Assembly: GCF_001429245.1 (NCBI RefSeq)
Contig: NZ_LMJE01000009.1
Location: forward strand, 313,832-377,831
Length of the DNA stretch: 64,000 nt
Direction of reading: 5' to 3'
From: Rhizobium sp. Root274
GTDB lineage: Bacteria > Pseudomonadota > Alphaproteobacteria > Rhizobiales > Rhizobiaceae
Under the pieces are notes generated by a model that was not told the origin of the DNA, searched no databases, and saw only the letters and a list, made by a program, of their open reading frames with translations. The translations under genes and the position numbers were made by a program. Shown here one piece after another: positions 1 through 6,828 of this stretch (its first letter is position 1; every line of letters starts with the position of its first letter).

Positions 1-1
1 G

Positions 2-247
2 GATTTCGAGTTTGTTGGCAACGATCCGTCAAGTTGGAAATCAGATGTCGCGAGTGGAAAGGACCTAAGTCACGCACTTGCTGAGCAGATTGCGTTCTAT
101 GATGAGATGATTAAAGCAAACAGGAAGGCGATGGCGGCAAGTGCAGAGGACCTCCAAAGAGCATCCAATGTCATGATTTGGACCGTCGGCGTTGGTGCCG
201 TGTTCGTCGCTGCTTATCTTGCTTGGCAAGGCATTGCGGTGAATTAG
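2..247 (+). CDS. C-terminal part of a membrane protein, cut by the window edge
   Basis: An open frame without a start enters from the left edge and stops with TAG at 245-247, giving 81 residues of a C-terminus. The first 50 or so residues are polar and helical (for example SGKDLSHALAEQIAFYDEM). The last 25 form one hydrophobic segment (VMIWTVGVGAVFVAAYLAW) followed by only a few residues, as in a tail-anchored or single-span membrane protein. It is on the plus strand and converges with the TIGR04255 operon, which ends 43 bp away. I do not recognise the family. The soluble part upstream would decide whether it is a membrane effector. Confidence 0.6.
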   Translation, partial: DFEFVGNDPSSWKSDVASGKDLSHALAEQIAFYDEMIKANRKAMAASAEDLQRASNVMIWTVGVGAVFVAAYLAWQGIAVN

Positions 248-290
248 CTCGACGAGCGCCTTTCCGTCGTGGCAGTGGCGTAGTGCCGTT

Positions 291-755
291 TCATCCGGCT
301 GTCAGAGACACGCCGGGGAGCTCGACGAACCATGCAGCGATTTCGGCAAGTCTGCGCTGCTTTCCCTTGGAGAAGTTTCCCCAAACCTCACCGTGGAAGA
401 TATTAGCGGGTTGATCCGGGGGCTCTGCATCTAAGGGGTCGTATCCGACCATGAAGCCTTCATCACGAAGACTCCCGGCGGTAAAGCGCACGGACCCGAC
501 CCATTTAGGATTATTGACATAAGTCCGAGGGTCAAGGCCCGCCGCGACGATCAATGCTTCTAGATCAATCGACATGCCAGCGTTTTCACCAGATGAAGCC
601 TTGAAAGCCATCGATGAAAGCCGGGGGCTCCCATCCTTCCCGGGGACGACCCAATGCTGAGGAATGCGACGGATCACTCCGCCATCGTTCGAAATCTCAG
701 GGTGATCGTGAGGCTCGACAACGCCGTTCAGGTCACGCGGCGGCGGCGTCAGCAT
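291..755 (-). CDS. Uncharacterised third gene of the TIGR04255 operon
   Basis: A 154-residue protein read from ATG at 755-753, with GAGG nine bases upstream. It overlaps the end of the preceding gene by 23 bp, so the two are probably translationally coupled. The frame stays open further upstream, but that stretch lies inside the preceding gene. Visible features are a basic/aromatic N-terminal patch (VIRRIPQHWVVPGKDG), then SSMAF and MSIDLEALI blocks. I connect this arrangement with small proteins of mobile islands but cannot name a domain. There is no signal peptide or membrane span. Function unknown; the operon context suggests it acts with the TIGR04255 protein. Confidence 0.6.
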   Translation of the reverse strand: MLTPPPRDLNGVVEPHDHPEISNDGGVIRRIPQHWVVPGKDGSPRLSSMAFKASSGENAGMSIDLEALIVAAGLDPRTYVNNPKWVGSVRFTAGSLRDEGFMVGYDPLDAEPPDQPANIFHGEVWGNFSKGKQRRLAEIAAWFVELPGVSLTAG

Positions 756-1266
756 CAGCGGTCGCCTCAGAAATCTGCTTGATCCAAGACACAATCGGGC
801 GGAAGTCGAAGGTGAGCTCGACCTCCTCGCCGTCCTCGCCGGTCGCGTCGGTCTCACGCCATGCATGGACACTGTTGGGTCGGCGAACGTGAAGCTCGAT
901 GTCGCCCGCTTCGGTATGCCATTCTATCTGGACGTCGCCGGAGATGCCGGGGATCACCTGAGGAGCCGGAGCGCCCGAGGGGAGAATGCTTTCGAGCATC
1001 CGCACAGCGAAGTTTGCCGTCTCGAAGCTGACGGGCTGACCGCGATAGCCATCCCATCCCACGTCAAGCCGGATGAGGTCTTGCAACTTAGTTTCGACCA
1101 CTTCCCGCCAATCGCGAGTCGGAGCTTGAACGACTATGCGTTGTGCCGCAGTCATCCTACGAGACGGCGAAGCCGCCTGTTCGAGCACGGCAGTCCCACT
1201 GCCCGAGGATGCCCTAGGGGTCCAAGAGCCCCGCGAATACGCGCTAAACGCTGTGGCCGAACTCAT
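733..1266 (-). CDS. Uncharacterised second gene of the TIGR04255 operon
   Basis: A 177-residue protein. Its ATG (1266-1264) overlaps the TGA of the TIGR04255 gene in an ATGA, which fixes the start and implies coupled translation. The first 37 residues are low complexity (Ser/Ala/Gly/Arg). The folded part has a recognisable pattern: a WDGY motif in LDVGWDGYRGQPVS near residues 66-80, a helix, then alternating strands containing QIEWHTEAGDIELHV. The C-terminus is acidic and ends in an alanine run. I know no named family for it. The WDGY plus IEW pattern recurs in small island-borne proteins, so it is probably a real family rather than an orphan frame. Confidence 0.65.
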   Translation of the reverse strand: MSSATAFSAYSRGSWTPRASSGSGTAVLEQAASPSRRMTAAQRIVVQAPTRDWREVVETKLQDLIRLDVGWDGYRGQPVSFETANFAVRMLESILPSGAPAPQVIPGISGDVQIEWHTEAGDIELHVRRPNSVHAWRETDATGEDGEEVELTFDFRPIVSWIKQISEATADADAAAA

Positions 1267-2075
1267 AGCTTCCTACCCCAAATTTCATGTACGGAATCAG
1301 TTGTGAGGTCTGTAAAAGTATTCACTACCATCTCACGTCCTACTTTCAAGAATTCTAACGCGCCTGGAATTGTCGGTTGCGATGGCGCACCACGAGCGGT
1401 CAGCGTAAATACGAGAACTCGCTGTCCGTTCAGATTGCTCAAGCCGGTTTGAACCTCGCTATGCAGCCGACCAATGGGCGCTCCGTCCGCATCCGATATG
1501 GTGCGCCGGAAGGTCGAGGAAAAGTCCTCCGGCTTCTCACCCGAAAACTGAGCGAAACGGAAGACATCCGAAACGTTGAGGCTCCTCTCGGGACCGTCGA
1601 GATAGATGTGATTGATGTACGAGATTTCGCACTGAGTGATGTTGAGGGTCTGCGAAGCGAGGTTCTTGACGTAACTGTCAAATGCTCGGAGCTCCTCCTC
1701 GAAGCGGACGACCATCCGCTCGAAACGCGGGTACTCGTTCGACATGTCGCCGACTTTCCGCCAGTTGTGCAGAATCCGGTCGTCCTGAAATTGGATGAGC
1801 TCATCCTTGTTCGGCGACAGAAACCAAAAGCGATCATGCTGAGCGCCGGTCGTCATGTTGAAGCTCAATTGCGGCCCGCTCGGGAGGCCGAATGTCTCGA
1901 AGGTCGGCGCAAGCGGTGGCTGCTCTTCCACCGTTGGGAACTGCTCCCGGTAGAGCTGCCATACCTCATAGGCTCGGATTTGCTGGTATCCCCGAGGAGT
2001 CGAGAACTGAACGCCGAGAACGACCTCGTTCAGAGGCGGATTGCTAAAATCTGGCAATGTGTCGGGTCGGCTCAC
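1263..2075 (-). CDS. TIGR04255 family protein
   Basis: A 270-residue cytoplasmic protein starting at GTG (2075-2073) with GAGG seven bases upstream. Two blocks match what I know of the TIGR04255 family: an N-terminal NPPLNEVVLGVQF around residues 12-24, and RFWFLSPNKDELIQFQ followed by an NWR segment near residues 82-107. The length is usual for the family. The family is sporadically distributed and has no known biochemical role. It is the first gene of a three-gene operon (with 733-1266 and 291-755) whose members overlap, which points to a complex or a stoichiometric module. Its place in the accessory end of a mobile element suggests a conflict or defence function, but that is inference. Confidence 0.8.
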   Translation of the reverse strand: MSRPDTLPDFSNPPLNEVVLGVQFSTPRGYQQIRAYEVWQLYREQFPTVEEQPPLAPTFETFGLPSGPQLSFNMTTGAQHDRFWFLSPNKDELIQFQDDRILHNWRKVGDMSNEYPRFERMVVRFEEELRAFDSYVKNLASQTLNITQCEISYINHIYLDGPERSLNVSDVFRFAQFSGEKPEDFSSTFRRTISDADGAPIGRLHSEVQTGLSNLNGQRVLVFTLTARGAPSQPTIPGALEFLKVGREMVVNTFTDLTTDSVHEIWGRKL

Positions 2076-2226
2076 GTCAGGCCTCGAAAATTAATCAAGC
2101 TCACTCGCCTCTCATGGGAAAAATCCGGGCGCTCGGCGAAGTGATACAGAAGATAGCGCGCGCCGGGTAGTCGGGGAATTAAGTTTTCGACCGGGACGGT
2201 TGCGCGGAGCTTCCGAGCCGGTGCGC

Positions 2227-2688
2227 TCAATGGCTCCCGAAGGCGATCCCGTCAGCCGTGAGGCCCATGGCGATTGTCCCGAGGGCGCGGTCGCGACCGC
2301 GATAGGCGGTCGCCCGCGACCAGCCGACGAGCTCGCAGGCCTTCTCGAATGTCATCTTCCTCGTGAGCTTTGAGCGGACCCACACCTTAAGGACGCGGGC
2401 CGACCCCGGCTCATCCGGGAGATACTTCGCTTGCCACCAAAGGACGCGCTCGAACTGAGAGACGCGCTTCGGCGGGATTGAGAGCCGCATGGGCTGAGCT
2501 TCGAGATCGCTGATCGGGGGCCAGCCCTCGAAGTCTCGATCATTGGCGATCATGGCGAGGCTCGGCATTCCCGACCGGAAGCCCGCCGGGCCGATCCTGC
2601 CGGTCGATCTGACCGCCCATTTCACCGCTTGGACCAACTCCTCGCCGACTTCTTTCGGCGTCCAGATATCGGCGGCGAGATCGTGCAT
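2227..2688 (-). CDS. DUF6362-like DNA-binding protein
   Basis: A 153-residue protein with ATG at 2688. It opens with WTPKEVGEELVQAVKWAV, then a Pro/Gly-rich stretch (RIGPAGFRSGMPSLAM), a conserved-looking helix with LWWQAKYLPDEPGSARVL, and a C-terminal helix-turn-helix (CELVGWSRATAYRGRDRAL). This layout resembles phage-borne DUF6362 proteins, which look like small DNA-binding regulators or terminase-like proteins. The family call rests on memory of the pattern and is tentative. It stands alone between the TIGR04255 operon and the nuclease-like gene, with gaps of about 150 and 45 bp. Confidence 0.55.
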   Translation of the reverse strand: MHDLAADIWTPKEVGEELVQAVKWAVRSTGRIGPAGFRSGMPSLAMIANDRDFEGWPPISDLEAQPMRLSIPPKRVSQFERVLWWQAKYLPDEPGSARVLKVWVRSKLTRKMTFEKACELVGWSRATAYRGRDRALGTIAMGLTADGIAFGSH

Positions 2689-2733
2689 TCATCCTCCTCC
2701 TCTTGCCGTCAGATTTGAGAGCGCCATTCGGTT

Positions 2734-3606
2734 TCAATACTCGTCAGATGGGTCTGGAGCCATTGCATCGTGCCATTCAGTAGTGTCTACCCAACTTAAG
2801 ACAGCGGCGTCGTCGAAATTCCACGGATCACTGATCGGAACTTCTACCTCGGCAGTAAAGGGGAATCTCTGATCAAGTTCTGCCCCGTCTCCGCGCCTTA
2901 CGTCGCTATTCGACCCCCATTGGAGGATTACACTCACCGTTCCCTCTGCTCGATATACAATCGCATCATGCCGGATTGCCGCTACTCTGGTGTGGTTCAC
3001 ATAGACCTCCTCAAGCGAGAAGTGGGACGCCAGTTCGTCGATCTCTGCGAGGCTGCTGTTAACGATTTCATCGACGGCGGTTTCGTCCAGTCGCTCCTCT
3101 ATCGGCTCAATAACGGCGGCTCTGCACTCGGCGAGCAGATCGAGAAACGATGCCATTGCTTGTGCCGAGGCTACGGCTATTGCGTCCTGCTCATCTGGGT
3201 CGGAAACAAGAGTGTTCTCCCGCCCGTGAACCTGTTTGCTCAGCTGATCTACAGCATCGAGCAGACGTTTCCGAAGCGGCGCAACATCGATACTTAGTTG
3301 CTGGCTGACCAGCGCGTCCGATAAACCGCCTTGTACGGCAAACTTGATGCGCTGCCCCCTAGTCGGCTTCCCGTCGTCCTTCTCTGGCTTGTACCAAGCA
3401 GCCTTCATGACCTCTTCAATTGGTGAGTAGCTGTCCATGAGGTGCTCGTACAAGATGCGAATTGCCGTGGAATGAAAGTTCAGCCGCAGTGGGTTTGTGG
3501 CATCTGAAAAGGCTTTCACTGCACCCGATATCACCTTCATTGAAAATTCGTCCAAAAGCGATTTGTGTCGCTTCGCCACGTCGTCGAGGATTGCCGAACT
3601 TGTCAC
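2734..3606 (-). CDS. Possible pPIWI-associated nuclease family protein
   Basis: A 290-residue protein. I place the start at GTG 3606-3604 because AGGGAGG sits five bases upstream; the longer frame would begin at a TTG (3639) lying upstream of that site. Features in order: an N-terminal helical region with NPLRLNFHSTAIRIL, AAWYKPE, PTRGQRIKFA; a middle helical part with QLSKQVHGREN; and a C-terminal part with ILQWGSNSDVRRGDGAEL followed by FPFTAEVEV. The combination resembles proteins annotated as predicted pPIWI-associating nucleases, linked to prokaryotic Argonaute-type defence. No pPIWI/Argonaute gene is visible here. The name is a recollection of pattern, not a search result; unknown function is the alternative. 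Confidence 0.5.
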   Translation of the reverse strand: MTSSAILDDVAKRHKSLLDEFSMKVISGAVKAFSDATNPLRLNFHSTAIRILYEHLMDSYSPIEEVMKAAWYKPEKDDGKPTRGQRIKFAVQGGLSDALVSQQLSIDVAPLRKRLLDAVDQLSKQVHGRENTLVSDPDEQDAIAVASAQAMASFLDLLAECRAAVIEPIEERLDETAVDEIVNSSLAEIDELASHFSLEEVYVNHTRVAAIRHDAIVYRAEGTVSVILQWGSNSDVRRGDGAELDQRFPFTAEVEVPISDPWNFDDAAVLSWVDTTEWHDAMAPDPSDEY

Positions 3607-3708
3607 AATGACCTCCCTGAGTTGAGTTTTCGAATTCAATAAGGGAGGCGACCGACGTTTCCAAGATTGTGGTGCTGTCGTTCACAGCCTGAGATCAGTA
3701 GTTAACTA

Positions 3709-4212
3709 TCAGCAGGAAGGCGCTCTATTGCTTTTGAGCGCGCGATACTCGCAAGGCTGCTGAAAGTCGCCCTGCCAGATACCGGCGTGGCCTACGCGGG
3801 CCTTCTCTTCGTCGGCGGCATAGCGCCCGCCGGAGTATCGCTGCCAGTCGAGGGCGTGGCCAGAGCGGACGAGCCACGAGGCGACACTCGAACCGTCAGC
3901 ACGGACGCAGTCGGCGACCGCGCGCCCGTAGCGGTCATGATCGACGACGGCGCAAGAGGTCGGGCGGGACTTCGATAGATATTCGTCCAGGGCGAATGCT
4001 GCCACCTTGCCGCAACGGTACTCCCGGCCCGCCTTGTCGGTGCAGCGCTGAGCCGCTTCCGGGGCGTCGATCCCGTTGAGCCGGATACGCTCGCCGCCGA
4101 TGTCGATGGTGTCACCGTCTACTACGGAGGCCCTGCCGGTGATCACGTCGTCGGCGAAACAATGGGTGGAAAGGACGCAGAAGGCCAGAACGGCGGCAAA
4201 TCGAGAAAGCAA
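3709..4212 (-). CDS. Exported thermonuclease (SNase-like) family protein
   Basis: A secreted Ca-dependent-type nuclease of the staphylococcal nuclease fold. The N-terminus is a signal peptide ending near CFA-DD. The fold follows: VVDGDTIDIGGERIRLNGID carries the first active-site Arg and the metal Asp, then APE, DRYGRAVA with the second Arg region, and a C-terminal helix. Four or more cysteines suggest disulphides outside the cytoplasm. The start is uncertain: the frame is open from a TTG at 4224, but a TTG at 4212 has GGAG six bases upstream and is preferred. A putative terminator lies just ahead, so it seems transcribed on its own. In a mobile element it could degrade foreign DNA in the periplasm or medium. 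Confidence 0.85.
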   Translation of the reverse strand: MLSRFAAVLAFCVLSTHCFADDVITGRASVVDGDTIDIGGERIRLNGIDAPEAAQRCTDKAGREYRCGKVAAFALDEYLSKSRPTSCAVVDHDRYGRAVADCVRADGSSVASWLVRSGHALDWQRYSGGRYAADEEKARVGHAGIWQGDFQQPCEYRALKSNRAPSC

Positions 4213-4233
4213 TCGGAGCTCCAAAAATGAGTT

Positions 4234-4260
4234 GGCCCCGGCTGTCCAGAAGCCGGGGCC
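4234..4260 (-). terminator. Strong GC-rich hairpin before the thermonuclease gene
   Basis: A perfect 10-bp inverted repeat (GGCCCCGGCT / AGCCGGGGCC) with a 7-base loop. Read leftward it is followed four bases later by five T. It fits a factor-independent terminator closing the upstream leftward operon, although the T run is short and displaced. Confidence 0.6.
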
Positions 4261-4659
4261 GAGAAACCCCCGCGTTGGACGGTGCTGAGGTCAAAGAAAT
4301 AGTATCACGAGCGCTCGCGACTGCAACGATAGAGTGAAAACCACGCGCTTACTCCGCTAAAGATGGGAGATACAAAGCGAATTGAGCCGAAGCTTGAAAA
4401 TGAGAGAGGAAGTGGGGGCGCGTCTTCCAGCCACGCCCCCGGAATACTCACCCGAATGGAAGCTCTTGGAGTATTGAGGGAAGGTTACCAGATCAAAGAG
4501 CTGAAACAATCCCCCAATCTATTCCCTACTATAATTAGCGGAATTTGCAGAAAGCGCCCTATTCGCCCCGTGGAAAAGCGAGAGCACTTCCCCGCTGTCG
4601 GGGCAGCGGACGCGCGCTCAAAGCGCGTCCCGCGCCAGCCCTGCGCGGAGGAGATGGGA
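4261..4659. other. Non-coding gap with a second hairpin
   Basis: About 400 bases without a credible gene. It holds an inverted repeat GGGGGCG/CGCCCCC at 4414-4420 and 4434-4440, a more AT-rich patch around 4500-4550 containing TATAAT (plus strand), and the palindromic GC-rich end of the upstream transcription unit. The motif TTAGCGGA occurs near 4535 (plus) and its complement near 4350. A promoter for the thermonuclease gene may lie here, but I cannot assign -35 and -10 boxes with confidence. Confidence 0.4.
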
Positions 4660-4965
4660 CTAAGCGGCGACCGGGGCGGAGAGCTTCCGTTTCGGGATCG
4701 TGGCCGCGATCTGGATCGTGACCCGCCCGCGTTCGAGCTTGCACGAGAGATAGCCCCGTTCTGCGAGCCGGAAGACCATCGACCGGCAAGTCGTCTCGCT
4801 CGTGCCGCAGGCGGCTGCGATCTCGACCATTCGACCGGAGAGCTTGCCATTTGCCCGAACCATCCGCGAGAGCGCGAACGCGGCGCGAAAGGCGGTAGGG
4901 GAAACCATAGGGTCACGGGCGATTGCGTCGAGCCACTCGGAGCGTGAAGGCAGGGGAGCGGTCAA
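4660..4965 (-). CDS. Small winged-helix DNA-binding protein
   Basis: A 101-residue protein. Its TTG start (4965-4963) overlaps the stop of the preceding 43-aa gene in a TTGA, which supports coupled translation and this start. Residues 22-80 form a winged HTH: a first helix (TAFRAAFALSRMV), then EIAAACGTSETTCRSMVFRLAERGYL with the recognition helix and wing turn, and a short beta pair ending TIQIAA. The tail is basic. It resembles phage replication or control wHTH proteins. It is the last gene of the leftward late-type operon; role unknown. Confidence 0.65.
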   Translation of the reverse strand: MTAPLPSRSEWLDAIARDPMVSPTAFRAAFALSRMVRANGKLSGRMVEIAAACGTSETTCRSMVFRLAERGYLSCKLERGRVTIQIAATIPKRKLSAPVAA

Positions 4966-5093
4966 GCGTCGCCTCCTTCCTCCGGCTCGTCGTCGGCCTC
5001 AGAGACCTCGACGGGAGCCGGAAAGTTGACAGGCTCCGCGAGCCGAGCAGCGGCATATTCGAGGATTGCAGCGAGGGTGTTGCGGTCAGTCAT
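4962..5093 (-). CDS. 43-aa acidic small protein
   Basis: A short frame from ATG 5093-5091 to TGA 4964-4962. Its start overlaps the end of the small-terminase gene by 8 bp and its stop overlaps the next gene's TTG start, so it sits in a continuous chain of coupled genes. This is the main argument that it is real. The first half is a likely helix (TLAAILEYAAARLAEP); the second half is very acidic (SEADDEPEEGG). No family recognised. Confidence 0.5.
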   Translation of the reverse strand: MTDRNTLAAILEYAAARLAEPVNFPAPVEVSEADDEPEEGGDA

Positions 5094-5598
5094 TGTCGTC
5101 TCCTTCGGTGAGGGCGAGGGTTGCTTGCATGGCGGTCGCCTTGTCGTTGATCTTTGCCGCCGTCCGGTTCAGGGCGGCAACGACTGCCTTCTCGACCTCA
5201 CGCCTTACCGTCATGTCGCGGCTTGCACGGGCCGGAACTGAGAGGAGCTCGCTCTTGAGCTCGCCGAATACGGTCTGGAAAAATGCGTCCACGTCGGCGA
5301 CCGGCAAGAGCTCCCGCTTCTTCTGAGCGGTCTCAAGTTCAAGGGCCTCGCGCTTCGCTTTCATGAAGTCAATGCGCTGCCGCTCCATATCGGAGGAGCC
5401 GTTTTCCAGCGCCTTGCGGACGACCGCCTGAACGCTCGGGGCGAGGACATACTTCCCGCGCGATGCCTTCTCGATCACGCCCTCGGTCGCCCATTGCCTG
5501 ACCTGTCTTTCCGAGCAGCCGAGGAGCTCCGCGAGCTCAGGGGCGCTGACTTCCTCAGGCAGGCCGGGCTTGATCTCTAATTGTGAACGTTTCGCCAT
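5086..5598 (-). CDS. Nu1-like phage terminase small subunit / DNA-packaging protein
   Basis: A 170-residue protein from ATG 5598-5596, with AGGA nine bases upstream; the frame runs open much further upstream but that stretch looks non-coding. Residues 15-60 form a winged-HTH of the Nu1/MerR type: VSAPELAELLGCSERQVRQWATEG followed by the GKYVL wing. Residues 75-110 are a charged coiled coil (MKAKREALELETAQKK), then a helical C-terminal region resembling the Nu1 family arrangement. Such proteins recognise the packaging site and recruit the large terminase subunit. No large subunit is visible next to it, which is unusual for a prophage and usual for phage satellites. A 223-bp GC-rich gap immediately upstream is a candidate recognition site. 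Confidence 0.75.
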   Translation of the reverse strand: MAKRSQLEIKPGLPEEVSAPELAELLGCSERQVRQWATEGVIEKASRGKYVLAPSVQAVVRKALENGSSDMERQRIDFMKAKREALELETAQKKRELLPVADVDAFFQTVFGELKSELLSVPARASRDMTVRREVEKAVVAALNRTAAKINDKATAMQATLALTEGDDND

Positions 5599-5821
5599 TT
5601 CTTGTTTCCTTTTTTGGAACGGCACGGGTTTTTTCGGGCTCAAGAAGCATTCAAGGGTCGGGGGGCAAAAGCTCCGCACTGGTCGGTGCCCTAGTAAGGT
5701 CCCTAAAGACCCCCCCCTACGCCTACTTGCTGGATGGGGAGGGAGCACCCCTTGCCGCTGCCGGGCTTCGGCTTGAAGCCGAGCCCGTTCGCTGTCGTCT
5801 GGCCGTGGGGGAGCAGATCGA
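5599..5821. other. GC-rich gap before the small terminase gene; candidate cos/pac site
   Basis: A non-coding stretch unusual for this compact element. It contains homopolymer-rich and partly symmetric sequence at about 5656-5720 (a run of G, the element GGTC-CCTAAA-GACC at 5698-5711, then a run of eight C) and a hairpin GGGCTTCGGC/GCCGAGCCC at 5763-5786. Phage packaging sites are commonly placed beside the small terminase gene and are GC-rich with such symmetry. The hairpin may instead be a terminator or attenuator for the 5822-6409 gene, but no T run follows. Confidence 0.4.
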
Positions 5822-6409
5822 TCACCCGCCGATCTGCTGCCCACGCTTGGCTTCGGCCTCCTTGAAAGCCTTCCCCCATCCCGCCGCCGTCTGCTCCTTC
5901 GCTGAGCGAGGAGGCATGTATTCACCCCCGAACTCCGGCAGGCCGTCCATGCGCTCGGCAATGGTCGGGATGCGGGGCTTTGCCTGCGCCGCCGCCGACG
6001 CCTTGATCGAGGCGAGGATGATCGCTGCCTCACAGACCGACGACCCGGAGGCGATCAGGGCATTGACCGTTGCAGCGGGAACTTCCGACCCGGCAATCGC
6101 CCGGATGGCAACAGCCCTTTCCTCGTCGGAAATGGCCGAGGCCGTGGCGACAGGGGCGGGAGTGGGAGCCGACACGGCGACGGGTGCGCTTGCCAGCATC
6201 GGCGGAGCAACTGCCGAGGCGCGAGCGACTTCGATGGCCTGAGCGAGCACGTCGCGGATGATCGACCCCTCGGGCGTTACGGCCTGCGGAAGGTCGAAGG
6301 CCTCGCCTTCGCGAGCGTTGCGGAGAACCCGGCACATGCCGGGGTGATCGAGACCCGTATGGATTTCGAGGAAGGTTTCGAGGCTGGAAAGGAGCTTGCT
6401 GTCGAGCAT
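5822..6409 (-). CDS. Uncharacterised phage-type protein, Ala/Pro-rich middle
   Basis: A 195-residue protein, ATG at 6409 with GAGG seven bases upstream. The N-terminus is helical (LLSSLETFLEIH). Residues 65-95 are a low-complexity Ala/Pro/Val linker. Next comes a helical segment (ERAVAIRAIAGSEVPAATVN) and a charged C-terminus with PRIPTIAERMDGLPEFGGEY. The two-block architecture with a flexible linker is common in phage head or protease accessory proteins, but I do not recognise the family. It lies 10 bp after 6419-6826 in the same leftward operon. Confidence 0.55.
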   Translation of the reverse strand: MLDSKLLSSLETFLEIHTGLDHPGMCRVLRNAREGEAFDLPQAVTPEGSIIRDVLAQAIEVARASAVAPPMLASAPVAVSAPTPAPVATASAISDEERAVAIRAIAGSEVPAATVNALIASGSSVCEAAIILASIKASAAAQAKPRIPTIAERMDGLPEFGGEYMPPRSAKEQTAAGWGKAFKEAEAKRGQQIGG

Positions 6410-6418
6410 AGGACGACC

Positions 6419-6826
6419 TCACGAGTTGGCCGCTGCCGTCTTGCGGCGCGGCAGATTGACGACATTCGACCCGACCGGAGCCGGGGCGCTGATTTCATGA
6501 GAGCGAAGCCGGGCGACGATCTCGGCATGTCCGAGGCCGTCTTCCGCGAGCCGGAGAGCTTCGGCTTCGCGGCCCCGAAGAGCCGGATCGGTCACGAGAG
6601 CCCGAGCGAGGCGGAGGGCGGAGACCGCCCCCGCTTCGAAAGCCGATCCGACGACGAGGGCCTCCTCGATCTGCCCCTCGGACAGACCGAAGCGGCGAGC
6701 GCCGTCACTGATCCCGCGACTGACCCACGGCGAGCAGACATGACCAGCAGCCCACGTGACCGGATCATTTCCCTCGCGGGCGACGCGGCTGAGGAGGCCG
6801 TGAAAAAGCTTCGAGAGCGACAGCAT
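6419..6826 (-). CDS. Uncharacterised phage-type helical protein
   Basis: A 135-residue protein beginning two bases after the stop of the tape measure gene (ATG 6826-6824). Mostly alpha-helical: LSLSKLFHGLLSRVAREGND, then SRGISDGARRFGLSEGQIEEAL, which resembles a small HTH, and a second helical pair EALRLAEDGLGHAEIVARL. The C-terminus is basic. It has no signal peptide or membrane span. The position directly after the tape measure protein would suit a tail assembly or helper-interaction factor, which is inference only. Confidence 0.55.
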   Translation of the reverse strand: MLSLSKLFHGLLSRVAREGNDPVTWAAGHVCSPWVSRGISDGARRFGLSEGQIEEALVVGSAFEAGAVSALRLARALVTDPALRGREAEALRLAEDGLGHAEIVARLRSHEISAPAPVGSNVVNLPRRKTAAANS

Positions 6827-6828
6827 GA

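Noticed and set aside
3416..3685. An 89-codon minus-strand frame overlapping the start of the nuclease-like gene
   Set aside because: It overlaps the better-supported gene in another frame, has no ribosome site and no family pattern.
5763..5786. Hairpin upstream of the small terminase gene as a terminator
   Set aside because: No T run follows in the leftward direction; it is described only as part of the candidate packaging region.
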